NCBI GenBank assembly: GCA_944548615.1
Contig: OX155952.1
Coordinates: forward strand, 39,629,231 to 39,693,230
Length of the DNA stretch: 64,000 nucleotides
Reading direction: 5' to 3'
Origin: Micropterix aruncella
Taxonomy: Eukaryota; Arthropoda; Insecta; Lepidoptera; Micropterigidae
The notes beneath the pieces are model-generated. The model was given only the letters and a program-made list of their open reading frames with translations, was not told the DNA's origin and searched no databases. Both the position numbers and the translations under genes were made by a program. Numbering within the stretch: the first letter of the stretch is position 1; every line of letters starts with the position of its first letter. This document shows positions 1 through 12,165 of the stretch, piece by piece.

Positions 1-628
1 TGGGTTTCTCGCGACATAGAACATATTTAAGTATACATGTTTGTTTACCTTGTACATTGGGCCTTTGTCTACGTATCCTTGCAGCAAAATCATTTTTAAG
101 AATGCTTATATCACGGGAATTGCCTTCTGCCTGTCACTGGACCTTAACATGTGCCTACGGTGTTCTTCGTCTAATGGTGCTCCTAAACGGGCTATATTTT
201 AGGGCAATAAATGGCTGCAATATTAGAAACTATATCCCGGCCACCACTGCAACATATTATTGCAGCATATGGCTGGAAAACAGCCCAGCCATTCTCGGCA
301 ATATATCTGCAAAAGTATGGCCCATCATTTTGACTCGTAAACGGGCTACACAATCGGGCAACATTGGCGGACGAAATCATACGTTTCGCAGCGGCTTATA
401 TTGTTTTAAATTAAAATTTTAAACGACAAAAAAAGACGATAATGTGGATTTCACCTGACTTCAATAAGCGTGATACTTTAGATATTATCTTAGCCTTAAT
501 GTTTTCGGTGATATGAATACCTACCAATTGAAAGATCTTCTCCATGAATTCACTATTAATAATAAATTCACAATACAATTATCTATTAATGATGTATATA
601 AACATTTAAGTACACTAATAAATAATAT
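1..628. repeat. Unclassified dispersed repeat, copy 1 (cut by window edge)
   Basis: This block matches 6003-6633 in the same orientation with scattered substitutions and small indels, so it is one copy of a dispersed repeat or an old segmental duplication. It starts at the window edge and may extend further left. Its middle (about 200-300) is built from short variants of ATATGGCTGCAATATT-type palindromic words also seen at 8640-8830. No convincing coding frame is present; open frames here contain no domain I recognise. Confidence 0.75.
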
Positions 629-1138
629 GAAATGTCCCCAGTTGTCGTTAGATAATGAAACGGATATCGTTGGCGCTTTTTCCCCGACCATATTTTTGGA
701 TCGTATTTTTTGCACAGTAAATACTGTTTACCCCTTTTACCCCTTAGTTTTAATTCTAACTTCTGGTTACTTCTCACTTATTTTTACCCCATAGTTTAAA
801 TTCTAAACTATGAGTTTAGATTAGTTTAGATCTAAACGATGGGTTTATGTTCTAAACTAAAATCAATACGTGCTTGATGAGTTATCTCGATGATACCTGG
901 CGAGTAAAACAAAAGATTTCTATGGACGATTTGGCGGGAGGAGGGTTTCCCCGGGAACCCTAACCCCCCTCAAAAATCTCCGCCTCCTGACGATAAGTCT
1001 GGCTACTTCATTAAGTGAACTCCTAACATTTTTTGTCTGACTGACTACACAGATCAATATGTAGTCGTTATTGTTGTTAAAAAACGTTATTGTACACCAA
1101 AGTGTATTTGTAGTGTATACTTTATTGTACATCATCAA
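629..1138. other. No gene seen; AT-rich spacer
   Basis: AT-rich sequence with a short purine/pyrimidine-rich patch near 935-985 (runs of G and C). I see no gene, RNA or bounded repeat here. Confidence 0.5.
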
Positions 1139-1425
1139 AACACGGCCCGGTGGCGTAGTGGTATAGGTTGCCTTAACTTACATTGTAGGGTTCCGGGTTC
1201 GATTCCTGGCTGGGTTACCAATTTCCTTTGGGATGCAATTAACGGAATTGCATTTGAATTCTGTCGATCGAATGCAATAACAATACGAGTACACACACAC
1301 TTACACGCATGTTTCACGCACACATAGGTAAATATAACCACTTCATAGTAGGGTTGGTTGGAGAGATTGTCGTATGATAATAAACCTGCCCATTGTGACA
1401 TTTCGAAATAATGAGAACAAACAAA
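1139..1425 (+). mobile_element. tRNA-derived SINE, copy 1
   Basis: The 5' head carries RNA polymerase III promoter boxes: a box A-like TGGCGTAGTGG at 1151-1161 and a perfect box B GGTTCGATTCC at 1196-1206. The body is unrelated to tRNA and the tail ends in an AAAC-rich stretch (about 1411-1425). Two further copies lie inverted at 22226-22511 and 23379-23634, which makes it a SINE family and not a functional tRNA gene. Confidence 0.85.
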
Positions 1426-1949
1426 GTTACAAAAACGTCTATTGCCTAGTAGCAATATCTACTGGCCAAACGCCTGCGTTAAGTTGGATCAATATCCATA
1501 GATTGGTTATTCCCACTTTTCCTGGAGTGGAAAGGAATGAGCAATCAACCACTGACTCTCTGTCTCACACTAACCAATCCATGTCCAAACAATATGGCTA
1601 TGGGGATTTTCCCCATAGACATACTGTTATTACATTAGTCGCGTATTACAGTACCGTGCGAATTATTTTGAACATAGAGTATTTTTTTTTCGGAAAGTGC
1701 TTTGTTGGACATAAACATACAAAAACAGTAGGTACTAGTAGTTACACATTGTTAATTTTAATACATAATGTGTCCTCAGCCATAGAATTTACCAGGTTTT
1801 TTTTACAGCTTCCTTTTAGTTCCTCATCGTAAAACTAGACTCAAATGGTGGATATGGTTTGATAAGATGTCAATATATTGGTCATCATGATGATCATGAT
1901 CGGATCAATACGGGAGCTCCACAAGGTCTATCCTTCCAAAGAGGGAATT

Positions 1950-2147
1950 TTCCAACAGGATTTCGCCTTATGCCGTTCTTCGAAAAAAGTGAAACAGTTT
2001 TTCACACAGAACCAAATTACTGTACTTGAATGACCTGGAAACTCCCCCGATCTCAACCCGATCGAAAACCTCTGGGCCATTTGCAAAAAAACGGCTTTCC
2101 AAGATGGATTGTACAACGAAAACCAAGATGATCAGTGCAGTAATTAA
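1950..2147 (+). pseudogene. Tc1-type DD34E transposase, C-terminal remnant
   Basis: Translation from 1950 gives a Tc1-family transposase C-terminus. A QQD motif holds the second catalytic Asp (codon 1959-1961), followed by a basic stretch, then the signature PGNSPDLNPIENLW. Exactly 34 codons separate that Asp from the Glu of PIE, the DD34E spacing of the Tc1 group. The Trp expected before PGNSPD is a TGA stop, so this copy is dead. Upstream sequence (about 1850-1950) is out of frame or too decayed to follow; the first catalytic Asp and the DNA-binding domain are not seen. The family moves DNA by cut and paste into TA sites. Terminal inverted repeats were not identified. Confidence 0.85.
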
Positions 2148-2639
2148 AGTATATTAAAATTAAACTACCAGTACTGGTTTTGTATCTTTATGCCCAATAA
2201 AGCACTTTTTGAAGAAAAATACTCTTTGTTCCAATTAGTTTGCATGGTACATAATATTATTTATTTATTTATTTTTAGGAAAACCAACAGCTAATTATAA
2301 TTTAACAAAAAGACGGAGTAAGATAACAGAGAGCCAATTAAAGGTTTTCACGTTTAAGTAACGTTGTAGAAACATATGTGATATTTCAATTAAAGCTATC
2401 GATTAAAAATGCATCAAAAATTATTCAACAATTAGTGCTAAAGAATTCAATGTTCAGCCGCTGCCTAGCTGAGTTAATACTCGTACAGAATAGATCAAAG
2501 TCAAAGCGTTGAATCAAGTCATTGAAATTGACACTTGTTTGCCACAGAAATGCATTTGCCTATAGTTGGTACCAGCTTATCCAAGCTTAGATGTCACGAA
2601 ACCCGACGATGAAGATGTTGCCGATTTAATAAGTGTTGG

Positions 2640-2960
2640 AACTTGCCCGCCTTTCCGGCGCGGCGTCGCATTTATCGCTAGATTACGTGGCGGAGCCCCG
2701 TTTGAAATTGTTTTTATTTATGTCCCCCTTTCATTTCGGCCTTTATTCTATGGGAACGTTCCTTATGACGGTGTTTGTTGACGCGCGCCGCGAGCGGAAT
2801 AGCAAGCAGCCCGCGGCGACCTCCTCTCTACCGCTATCCTCTGTGCGTTTACCGCTTTCTATGACCGAGACAAGTCATTCAGCACTGAAGAATAACCGAT
2901 GGGCTTCATTCTTCGCATCGACCTAGTCGACAGGCAGAGCTTAGTCACAGAAGGAACACA
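2640..2960. promoter_or_regulatory. GC-rich unique block, candidate non-coding conserved element
   Basis: A compositional island (several CG-rich words) in AT-rich surroundings. It does not match any repeat in the window and shows no protein domain in any frame. Similar blocks recur at 12170-12560, 16680-17030, 28000-28480 and 31200-31570. A regulatory role is inferred from composition only. Confidence 0.25.
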
Positions 2961-3389
2961 AGACAACACAGGGTCGCTACGGACCCGCCCACCACGGTTG
3001 AATTTCCATAACCATCCAGTAGTTGCGATCGGCGCAAAGTTCCTAGTTTTGAGTGTTTTTTTATTTATTTTATTTTAATCCGGGAATTCACAGTGTTACA
3101 GAGTATTCAACCAAAAGACGTGTTTATCAGCATGAAGTCGGTTATAAATTTTCGCAAGTACAGTGGTTGCGACCACAATAGCTTAGGATCACAATAGCTA
3201 AAATATTATTAACTACATAACTTTAAATTATATATGGATAAGTAGATAAAGGTCTAAAGTACGTCCTGATTGTAGTTCCATTTTGTTTAAATCCTAAATG
3301 ATATGAGAATTACACGGTGAAAATCAGTGAACAAGTTCTAAAATGCTTTTGCTGGGATCATATTCTCACTCATTTTTAAAACATTTGTC

Positions 3390-3545
3390 GACAGACGTAA
3401 CTTATTTAATCTTAAAGACGATAAGCAACAACTGGAGGACAAACAATTTAAAACAAACATTAAGGAGATGCTGATAGGCCACCCTTTCTATAATCTGACC
3501 GAATTCGAGGGCCATGACTTTGCATTATTGTACCAATTTGAATGA
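3390..3545 (+). pseudogene. LINE reverse transcriptase, extreme C-terminus
   Basis: The frame ending at TGA 3543-3545 carries FKTNIKEMLIGHPFYNLTEF. This has the same shape as the C-terminal tail of the LINE at 13.8-15.1 kb (FKKLLKEFLLDKAFYSIEEF). Both are the short basic-aromatic tail after the thumb of Jockey/CR1-superfamily reverse transcriptases. The AT-rich sequence to about 3750 is probably its 3' untranslated region. Only this tail is left, so it is a 5'-truncated dead copy. Confidence 0.6.
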
Positions 3546-3749
3546 TAATTATATATGTACTTTTAGTATTTAAATGTAAGATTTAGCTTTAGTTTGATTA
3601 CTTAACAATTTACTTACTACTTTGGATGTTACTATGTACAGTTTTCAGTACGTATATATTTGATTTATTGACTATTTCAATTGTTCGGCTTCTGATTTGA
3701 TTATTCAACTATTTAACTGACTATTTTAATTATTGTGTGTTTAGTAGGT

Positions 3750-6002
3750 AGCCATTAGAATTATTCACTATTTTTTTTAATTTGTTTTGTATAACGATTC
3801 TACGACGAATGACTTTTTGTAGGTTCCAAAGTTTCTTAGATACTATATATTTTTTTAAATTAATATATGTGTGTAACGTAAAGATTAAAGTAGTAATGAC
3901 ACTTACTACTTGAAACACAAATATTTTGACACGTCCAAGAGCGGTTTTTAGCCGCCAATTGGACACGACGTAAATGTAAATGTATGTAAATGTAAGCAAA
4001 ATCAGCGAAAATTCCTAATTTTATTTTTTCCAGATTTTATTGTTTTGCTGTATTTTACTGAAAAGTAATGGAATTTAAAAGTTCTTAACACTCTTAGAGA
4101 TTTCATCAACTTACTGACTTAGAAAACTACACATGGATAAGTTATATTCAAAATCGTATAATGAAAAATCATAAAGTCATTTTGGCTCATTTTTATCGAA
4201 ATTTCCATGCAAATTACTCGTAAGATAACTATTCGTTTAACATTTTATAGTTGAATCATTTGTTATATACCTTTTATTTTGGTTATGCGAATTAGGCGTG
4301 GCCTGTGTGGACTGCAAGGTTAAGGCCAATGCAGTCACTAGATTACGTTTTGGTGGTTTTTTGATAGCTACATGCAAAACCAGGCAAAGAACTATAAAAT
4401 CTTTATTTTGAGCTGTGTTTTTCCAGGACGCTGCTACAACGAATGGCTAAAAGAAACAGCATCGAAAAAAATACAACACGTCACAGAATTTAATAGTATC
4501 CATGAAAATCGCAGTGGACTTTTACTTTTTGTTTTTCAGTTAGTATTCTAGGATTCCTCTTGATCTTCAACACAATGGAGATTCCCGGTAGGCGAAGCAG
4601 TTTTATTAAATATATCCAAATGAATGCATGTCTGCACACGTGCCGCAACGGTCACGACATTATATCGCAAGCCGCATAACAAACACTTATCTTTTAGCAT
4701 AAAGCTATAAAAGATACGCTCCCTTCAAAGCGCACAGACACGAACGAAATAATATGCTACTTCATCTAGTTGGAGTGCCTTAGAGTATTGCAAGTGAGGC
4801 AATCGTTTCGTACATGCAACGGAGTTAGTCTCAACATTATAAACGATCATGGGCTGGAGGGGGGGGGGGGGGGGCGAGAGGAATTTTTGAAGCGCCCAAA
4901 CAACCAATCGCATAATCAACATAATATATATTAAGGCGACATGATACTTGGGAACGACCATATCTGAAGAATTTTAGTTTTTATCACTTTTTTGAAAAAT
5001 ATAAGCATTTGTTTTAAAAAAAGTTTCTAAGCGAATCCCTTGATAAGAAACCAATTTAAAATTTGGACTCAAAAAAGTTGCTCATTGCCTTGGACATTAA
5101 GGCTTTCAACTGACTTCGAAAACTTTCAGGCGCATTTACTCCTAAAATGTAAGCGGTGAGTGTGTTTTATTTTAATTTCATTATATTGACTGCTTAATTA
5201 TTTAGGGTCGCGCTTAGCCACATTTTTTATTTAGGCACTAAATTAATTACAATTAATTAAAACGTCGGTGCGCTCTGAGAGTTACGCTAAATATGCTTTG
5301 CCATTAACACCCTTATACCATCATTGCGTAAAGATAGTTATTCTGTGCTAGCGCTGCGATAGAAAGTTTAGTATACGCCTGGTCGCCGGCGCGAGGGGTG
5401 GTGGAATTTGTGCCTGACGCTTCATCAACACTGTATGTTTATTGGTCAAACCCTACAACATCGACCCCGTCTATTTTTCGCGTGTCCGCCCATTTCGGAT
5501 ATTTTTCACAGGTCACATGTCGCCTTAATACATATTATTGTACACATAATTCAACCAGAAATGTTAGACGAATAGAATAAAGGTGACCATTTCACAAGGC
5601 CAAAGTTTTATTCAATAATATTTTTTATTTTATGAGTAATACGCAGAGAAATAACGATAACGCGAGCCAAAATAACTATATTATTTTTTTTATTTCGATT
5701 TTAAAAATATTATAACATAATGTGAATTTATAAGTAAATAAGTTGATGAATCATCTAAAGGGGTTGGTAATCTTTCAAAATTCGTCCGTTTCCAGTAAAA
5801 ATCTTTAAACATTTTTATTAAAAAATAAGAACAATACAATAAAAACTAGTAAACTTTGAAAGGTTTCCTATTTGTTGTTTAAAGTGTTTTTCAACACTTT
5901 GACTCTGAGATTAACAAAAGATTGTTCATTTCATATTTCTATAGCGATTATTATGATCATCACAGGAAAGCCTTTCCGGGCATTTTTACCGAATTTAGTT
6001 CT
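3750..6002. other. No gene seen; AT-rich DNA
   Basis: About 2.2 kb without a recognisable coding region. It contains a long G homopolymer at 4859-4874 and a mildly GC-rich patch near 5270-5480. No repeat boundary could be drawn. Confidence 0.5.
4859..4874 (+). repeat. Poly-G tract
   Basis: Sixteen consecutive G residues. Similar G runs of ten or more occur at about 32391-32403, 32925, 43660-43673 and 46882. They are places where copy-number error in the sequence is likely. Confidence 0.9.
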
Positions 6003-6633
6003 TGGGTTTCTCGCGGCATAGAACATATTGCAGTATAAGTACATGTTTGTTTACCTTGTACATTGGACCTTTGTCTACTTATCCTTGCAGCAAAATCATT
6101 TTTAAGAATACTTATTGCACGGGAATTGCCTTCTGCCTGTCACTGGACCTTAACATGTGCCTACGGTATTCTTCGCCTAATGGTGCGCCTAAACGGTCTA
6201 TACTTTACGGCAATAAATGGCTTCAATATTAGCAACTATAGCCCAGCCATCACTGCAACATATTATTGCAGCATATGGCTGGAAAACAGCCCAGCCATTC
6301 TCGGCAATATTTCTGCAAACGTATGGCCCATCATTTTGACTCGTAAACGGGCTACACAATCGGGCAACAATGGCCGACGAAATCATACGTGTCGCAGCGG
6401 TTTATATTGTTTTAAAATGAAAATTTAAAACGACAAAAAAAGACGATAATGTGGATTCGACCTGACTTCAATAAGCGTGTTTAGATATTATCAGCCTGAA
6501 TGTTTTCGATGATATGAATACCTACCAATTGAAAGATCTTCCCCATGAATTCACACAGTATTAATAATAAATTCACAATACAATTATCTATTAATGATGT
6601 ATATAAACATTTAAATACACTAATAAATAATAT
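6003..6633. repeat. Unclassified dispersed repeat, copy 2
   Basis: Second copy of the block at 1-628, same orientation, starting at the shared word TGGGTTTCTCGCG and ending near a shared AATAATAT. The right end abuts the 3' tail of a LINE running on the - strand. Confidence 0.75.
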
Positions 6634-6639
6634 AAATTA

Positions 6640-8530
6640 TTTCACGCAATGTGTACATAACATATTCATATTCATATTCATTTTATTAGTATACTGGTAT
6701 ACAAGTCAGATACAGATTGGCAAACATCCATACATATTAGCAAACAAAACATTTTTTTATCGTAAAGAAAAAAATAACAATAAACAAAAAAAAGACAAAA
6801 AAATACAAGAATAATGTAAAAAGAGGAAATACACGACAACATGCAAAGAAATCAATAAACACTTTAGTCACCAAAGCATTTTAGACTTCACTGGAGTAAT
6901 ATTCCTCCAGTGAGTAAAACGCCTTATCTGTGAGGTACATCTTAAGGCGTCTCTTAAACACGCCAAGAGATTGCGCCTGCCTAATGTGCTCGCTGAGTTT
7001 ATTGTAAATCGCTGGGCCGGCGACTCTCCGACTCTCCGACTCTCCGACTTGGATAATGCATGACTTACCGAACGTAGCATGCTTCGGGATCTTGTTGGAT
7101 AGTGGTGATGCACACCATTCACTTCGAAATCGGCTAGATTTCTGCGAACGAACAGCGCTACTTCCATTATATAAATGGACGGCAGTGTCATAATGCAGAG
7201 ATCTCTAAACAAAGGCCTAGCTGGCGTATCAAGCGCCACACGCGCTATTGTGCGGACTGCACGCTTCTGCATAACGAAGGCCCTCTGCCTGTCGGCTGCT
7301 CGCCCCCATAACTCCGGTGAAAATATGCAAAGTAACACATGCGCATCGCGGATAAATCGAGAAATTAAGCGATGCGAGGGAGTGCATAGCACGCTCTTCC
7401 CAATTTATCACATAAAGCATCAATATGTAGGTGCCATCGTAACTCATTATCGATTACGAATCCCAAGAGCTTTGTTAAGGATACTTGAGTTAGTTCGTTA
7501 TTGACGGTCACATGTATTTCGGTTTTACTAGGTCTAAGGCTGAAATACATAACATTAGTTTTGTTAATGTTGAGTATCAGGCCATTAGGGTCAAACCATG
7601 CACCTAACTCATTCAACACAAGTTGGGTATTGCTGGTTAACGATGGTACACTCGCTCTCTATTACTGCGCATGTGTCATCTGCGTAGAGAATCAGTTCAG
7701 CTCGCGATGTGGCAGATGTAATATCATTCATATATAATAGGAACAGAGTGTTACCCAAACAAGATCCCTGCGGTATGCCTATCGCTATCTCGCCCGCTAT
7801 TGAGTGACAGTCCTCAATAGCAGTCACTTGCTGCCTGTTGCGAAGAAAAGAATTCATTAGGCTCGAGGCGTTTCCATCGAAACCGTAATGTTTTAATTTC
7901 ATCAGCAGCAAATCGTGATCGATCACATCGAAGGCTCGTGATAAGAGTCACAAAAAATGGCGGCGACATGTCTTCCAGCTTCTCGACTTTTCATAACATG
8001 CGTGACTAATTTTTGTGCAGCTGATACAGTGCTGCGGTTGCAGCGATAGGCATGGTCAGGTCCGGTCATTCAGCTGACTGACCATAAGTCTTATGGTCAG
8101 ATCCGATCAAACCTCTCGCTGAATGACCGGAATGACCAAGGCATACTGTTCATCACAAAAAGTATACTGCTGTTGAAGTGTAAGCTCAATTTTTTTTGCA
8201 AATACAGGTACAATTGCTATCGGTCTGTAGTTAGCCATTAATATTCGAGAGCCTTTACCCTTATATACAGGGGCTATTTTATGCGTTTTAAGCATGTGGG
8301 ATATATTCCTTCGGAGATACAGGTATTGAACAAATATTCCAGTACGTGACTTCCCTTGAAGATACATATTTTTAGCAAAAACGTCGGCAGGTCATACACA
8401 TCCTTTGTCGGCTTGGGCTTAATTTCAGAAAGGCAAGTTTAACTATTTCTTCTTGAGTGAAGAAATTAAATTGCACTGCTGGTTTAATAGGCGCACACGA
8501 TAGGGCTCTAGCATTGCTTTTGCTTTTATT
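6640..8530 (-). pseudogene. Degenerate non-LTR retrotransposon (LINE) with reverse transcriptase
   Basis: Read on the - strand from about 8370 down to 6868, broken frames reconstruct the order of a Jockey/CR1-superfamily reverse transcriptase. First comes a fingers segment with NYRPIAIVPVFAK (about 8230), then IDHDLLLMKLKHYG, then PQGSCLGNTLFLLYMND and the catalytic LYADDT (about 7700). After that come a thumb segment with LGFVIDNELRW and the C-terminal region ending near 6868. At least three frame breaks and stops interrupt it. The 3' end at about 6650-6695 carries short tandem ATTCAT-type units, consistent with a microsatellite tail. A tandem 8-mer (CTCTCCGA, four units) at 7021-7048 is an expansion within the C-terminal frame. 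Non-functional. Confidence 0.85.
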
Positions 8531-8634
8531 ATCACAATAGATAATAATATTTTATAGATCAAAAAAAATAATCATTAGATGATATAAAAATACAAAATGA
8601 AGATGTCGTGCGTCGTGCCTCGCATCAGAAAGGG

Positions 8635-8835
8635 ACGCACTTGTGGCGCAAAACGAAACAGCAATAAAGCTGGCCGGGCAATATTGCAGTATTTTCCAGC
8701 AACTTCGGCCATATGAAAGATATGTGGCTATATGGTCGGGATATACAAAAATATTTCCGTGTATTGCATAGTATGGCTGGTATTGCTAGCGATATTGCAG
8801 TATTGCAGCCATATATTGCTGCGAAATTGTGACCC
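8635..8835. repeat. Mosaic of short palindromic ATATGGC / GCAATATTGC words
   Basis: A 200-bp stretch built from overlapping variants of GCAATATTGC, GGCCATATG and GGCTGGTATTGC. The same vocabulary appears at 200-300 and 6230-6340. No coding frame is supported. Confidence 0.55.
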
Positions 8836-9295
8836 ATTTAGAAGCACTCTTACAGTGGAACTCTAGGATGAAAAAGAGATAATATCATACCAGAGATACT
8901 ATATTCTATGCATAAAAACGATATCTATTACATTACAAATATTTTCTGAATTTTTTCGATCTATCGATGGATTATGCAAGCTGTCATCAGGCCCTTATAT
9001 TTAGTAGCTAATAAAATTTTGATTGCATCGTTTTAAATGGCCTGGAGCAGTTGTCAGTCGTCGTTGGCAGTATCTGCATGGGTCGGGCACGTACTGCCAA
9101 CTGCCAAGCAGCAAGAAAATTGTCTGCCACCTAGACGGCGCACGGTGTTCGTTTCATATACAAGTTGTAGACACTTTTTTAAAAAACAATGTTCCTAATA
9201 TCGCCTTTTTAAGGATTTAATGGCCCATAATAACAAAATATATCGTGAATATGTGTTTTTAATTTTTACTTATTTTCTACCAAAACATCTTTCCA

Positions 9296-9405
9296 GGACC
9301 GGTGACAGAAAAAAACGGTTGTATCACTTTACCGGCAAGTAACCAAGGAGTTATGGAAGGATTTTGAGCGTGATATCTCTTCAGAGAGGAGGTCGACCTA
9401 ATTAA
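9296..9405 (+). repeat. Dispersed repeat A, left part (interrupted)
   Basis: Matches the start of the repeat copies at 30340-30935 and (inverted) 33275-33775: AACGGTTGT, then a CCGGCAAGTA word, then GAGGTCGACCT. The match stops at about 9405 where a LINE begins and resumes at about 10905. The LINE was therefore inserted into this copy. Confidence 0.8.
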
Positions 9406-10904
9406 AAAAAATCTAAATTATTTATTGACTTCAAATTATGAGTACATTCAATTTACAAAAGTCTTAACCTAACTAGGCTGCCGCCTGTTCCAAGGTAAAC
9501 AATTTATTTTAATTATCCTAAGAAATCTATAATATTATATTTATATAAATAAACAAAAACATACATAATGTAACAGAAATATCTTAATTACCTTATAAAA
9601 ATTCGTAGGAAAATGTCATGAAAATTGTCGATATTATTTTATTTTAAAACATGATAAAAAATAATATATATTCATACATGTATTAAGAAGTATTAATATG
9701 TATTATTAATATACAAAATAAATTCAGAAAAATTAAAATAAAATTACATTTAGAAATAATCAATTTATATTACTACATATACTATTATGTTTTTATTATA
9801 AAGATTCAATTATTTAATGAGGTGTTCAATGTCTGCATTTGTACAATTTAAGAGGTATGCACTTGAACTATTTTTAAGTTTATATGATATTTTAATGTCT
9901 TTAATGTTTGTTGGTAGGCAATTATAAAGTTTAGGGGCAAGATAAGAGAAACTGGATTGGCCAAAAGCGGATCTCCTCGGTGGTATTGCAAAATTTGTTT
10001 GTGTCGATCTTCTTGTTACACGAGATTGCTGGCTTTTTTCCTGTTCTCCTAACTCACTCTGGAATTTAGTGAGAGTTACCAGCACAAACATTTTTCTCAC
10101 ACTCAACACTCTATACTCTCGGAAAAGGTCATCGGAAGAATATGTGTGGGGTTTTTTTATTGATCACCCTCAGTATAACCTTTTGCGCTTTGTAAAGGGT
10201 GGCCAGAAGCGTTTTTGCCGCACAGCCCCAACTTACGATGCCATATCGAATAACCGACTCGCAGACAGCAAAGTAGACACTTCTTAGCGTATTGAAATCT
10301 AAGATGTTCCGCAAACTCCTAAAGTAATACACAAGTTTTCTCAGTCTTGCCGCAACCTTCGTTAAATGATCCTCCCAGCGCAGTCTGTTGTCTAACATCA
10401 CGCCCAAGTACTTAATGGAGGATACCCTGTCGACATTCATACACTGGCAATCTTGTGTTCTGATGCACGAGTGAAGATTAATAGTTGAAGTTGGTTGGTC
10501 AGTGTTTGTCTTGCTAAAGGTCATAAAATTCGTTTTACTTTACGTTTACGTTTTATTTAAGGTTAATAAGTTTCTATTCAACCATCGCTTCGCGTTTCTC
10601 AGTACTAATTCAGTATCGATAAACAGATTTGCCCAAGTCGAAGACTTGACCAATAAAACGGTGTCGTCGGCAAAACTGATGACCTTTCCTATCGCCGGGA
10701 GTTTGCAGAAATCATTCAAATACACCAAAAAGAGAATTGGACCCAACACGCTGCCCTGTGGGACACCATATGTTATATGCTGTGTAGAAGTATATTCTTC
10801 GCGGAGTCTAGTCATCTGCAGTCTTTCTGATAGATAGGATTTAAACCACTCTAGCGCATTTTCTCCGAGTCCGATCCGTTTCAGTTTAGTCATCAGCAAG
10901 TCAT
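9406..10904 (-). pseudogene. 5'-truncated LINE inserted in repeat A; reverse transcriptase C-terminal half
   Basis: Read on the - strand, the copy starts inside the reverse transcriptase at DDLLMTKLKRIGLGENA. It continues through GVPQGSVLGPILFLVYLND, the catalytic FADDTVLL, SLNPSKT-like and KYLGVMLDNRLRW motifs (10546-10986 and 10129-10524), and reaches the C-terminal part (9810-10109) ending near a TAAAT-rich 3' tail at about 9420. Two frame breaks separate the three pieces. It is a Jockey/CR1-superfamily element, truncated at the 5' end as is typical of target-primed integration. The first 25 codons of the open frame reaching 10986 belong to repeat A, not to the LINE. A short AATT duplication can be drawn at the two junctions. 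Confidence 0.85.
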
Positions 10905-11640
10905 CAGCAATTGAAAGGGATAGTCGGCGACGAGTGCGGATAAAGAGAATGCAACGTATTGAACACTGTTGATTCAATCTACGCAATTATTGAAAATCCA
11001 ATGTGATTTCGTAATTTTATTAAGGGTTGGAGATAAGATATTGCACGTCAATAAGTCCGCCTGTTGTACACACGGTTTTATTGGATGCAATGAAGTTTTT
11101 TATTTTTATTGGTTTCGAGTTATATATGGGGGGAGCGTTTACAGCGACCCCTTATTGATCGCCAGCAAGTAGCTCATGGGCGAGGCGCAGCGAGGCGCTT
11201 CCAAACATTTCCGACAGAGTGCGACAGTAATCTCGCGAGCGGAATATTAGACCTCCGTTGTTTTTAAAAACTTCATCTGTAAAAGCATGATCGCATTCGC
11301 CACATACACCTTCATTTAAATGTTATTATACGAGATATTCCAACCAACATTTCACAATGTGATTTTGACCCAACAATGCATCTCTGTACCAAATGCAAGT
11401 CTCTAAGTCCAATATTGCGAGACTGATATATGACTAGTGCGCCCCCTGGTAGACTGATTTCAACCATAATCTTTTCAACTCTTGCCATGACCAAATGATG
11501 CCTGTATGCCAAATTTCAGCAATCGGATTATGCGTTTGGGCGCTATCGTGGAGGAATACATACAGACAGATACACAGAAGTGCGTTCACAATACTTTCCA
11601 TTCTCGTCACCCGACCACCCAGTCGGCCGAGAAAGTAAAA
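10905..11640 (+). repeat. Dispersed repeat A, right part
   Basis: Continuation of repeat A after the LINE insertion, collinear with 30450-30930. Shared words include GGGATAGTCGG, TGCAACG, ACCAAATGATGCCTG and GCGTTTGGGCGCT, and both copies end near a paired-C/G segment (GTTGGCCGG versus GTCGGCCGA). Confidence 0.8.
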
Positions 11641-12165
11641 GAAAGGTTTTCCTGTGAGGATCGTAATATTCGCTACTAAGATTTACAATGTTTTTTTTAA
11701 GTAATCCTAAAGTCAAAGAGTTATATAAAACTCTATACAAAATGGAATCCTTTTGAAGTTTACTAGTGTTTTAACTAAAATTCAACAAGATATTGCATGA
11801 GTTTTTATGTTTGCTGAATAATATTGCTGAATTTGTTCAGTGTGGTACCTACTTCTTCTTAATTGTGTATGTAAATCGACTATCTTTTATCTGAATTCAG
11901 TGAATATTATTACTTACGTTTTAGAAAAATTAAAATATGCTCACATAGTTCTCTGATAAACTATTGAAAAAAACATAATATTTTTTAAATAAATTCTTTT
12001 TAAATAATAATTTTAAAACGATTTTGTCGCACATTTCACTTTGTGATTTCTGTGTCCTATTTTCGATCTACCAATAAACCTAATTTAACGTTTATTTATA
12101 GCGATAGCCCCTTACGAGCGGGTTATTTTTTAAATTATACTTAAAAAATAATTTTGTACTTTTGA
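11641..12165. other. No gene seen; AT-rich
   Basis: About 500 bp of AT-rich DNA with no domain, RNA or bounded repeat visible. Confidence 0.5.

Noticed and set aside
1139..1210. Possible tRNA gene (box A and box B)
   Set aside because: No acceptor stem pairing, and the unit recurs three times with a non-tRNA body and A-rich tail, so it is a SINE.
1374..1832. 152-codon open frame on the + strand
   Set aside because: It begins inside the SINE tail and runs through AT-rich DNA with no domain.
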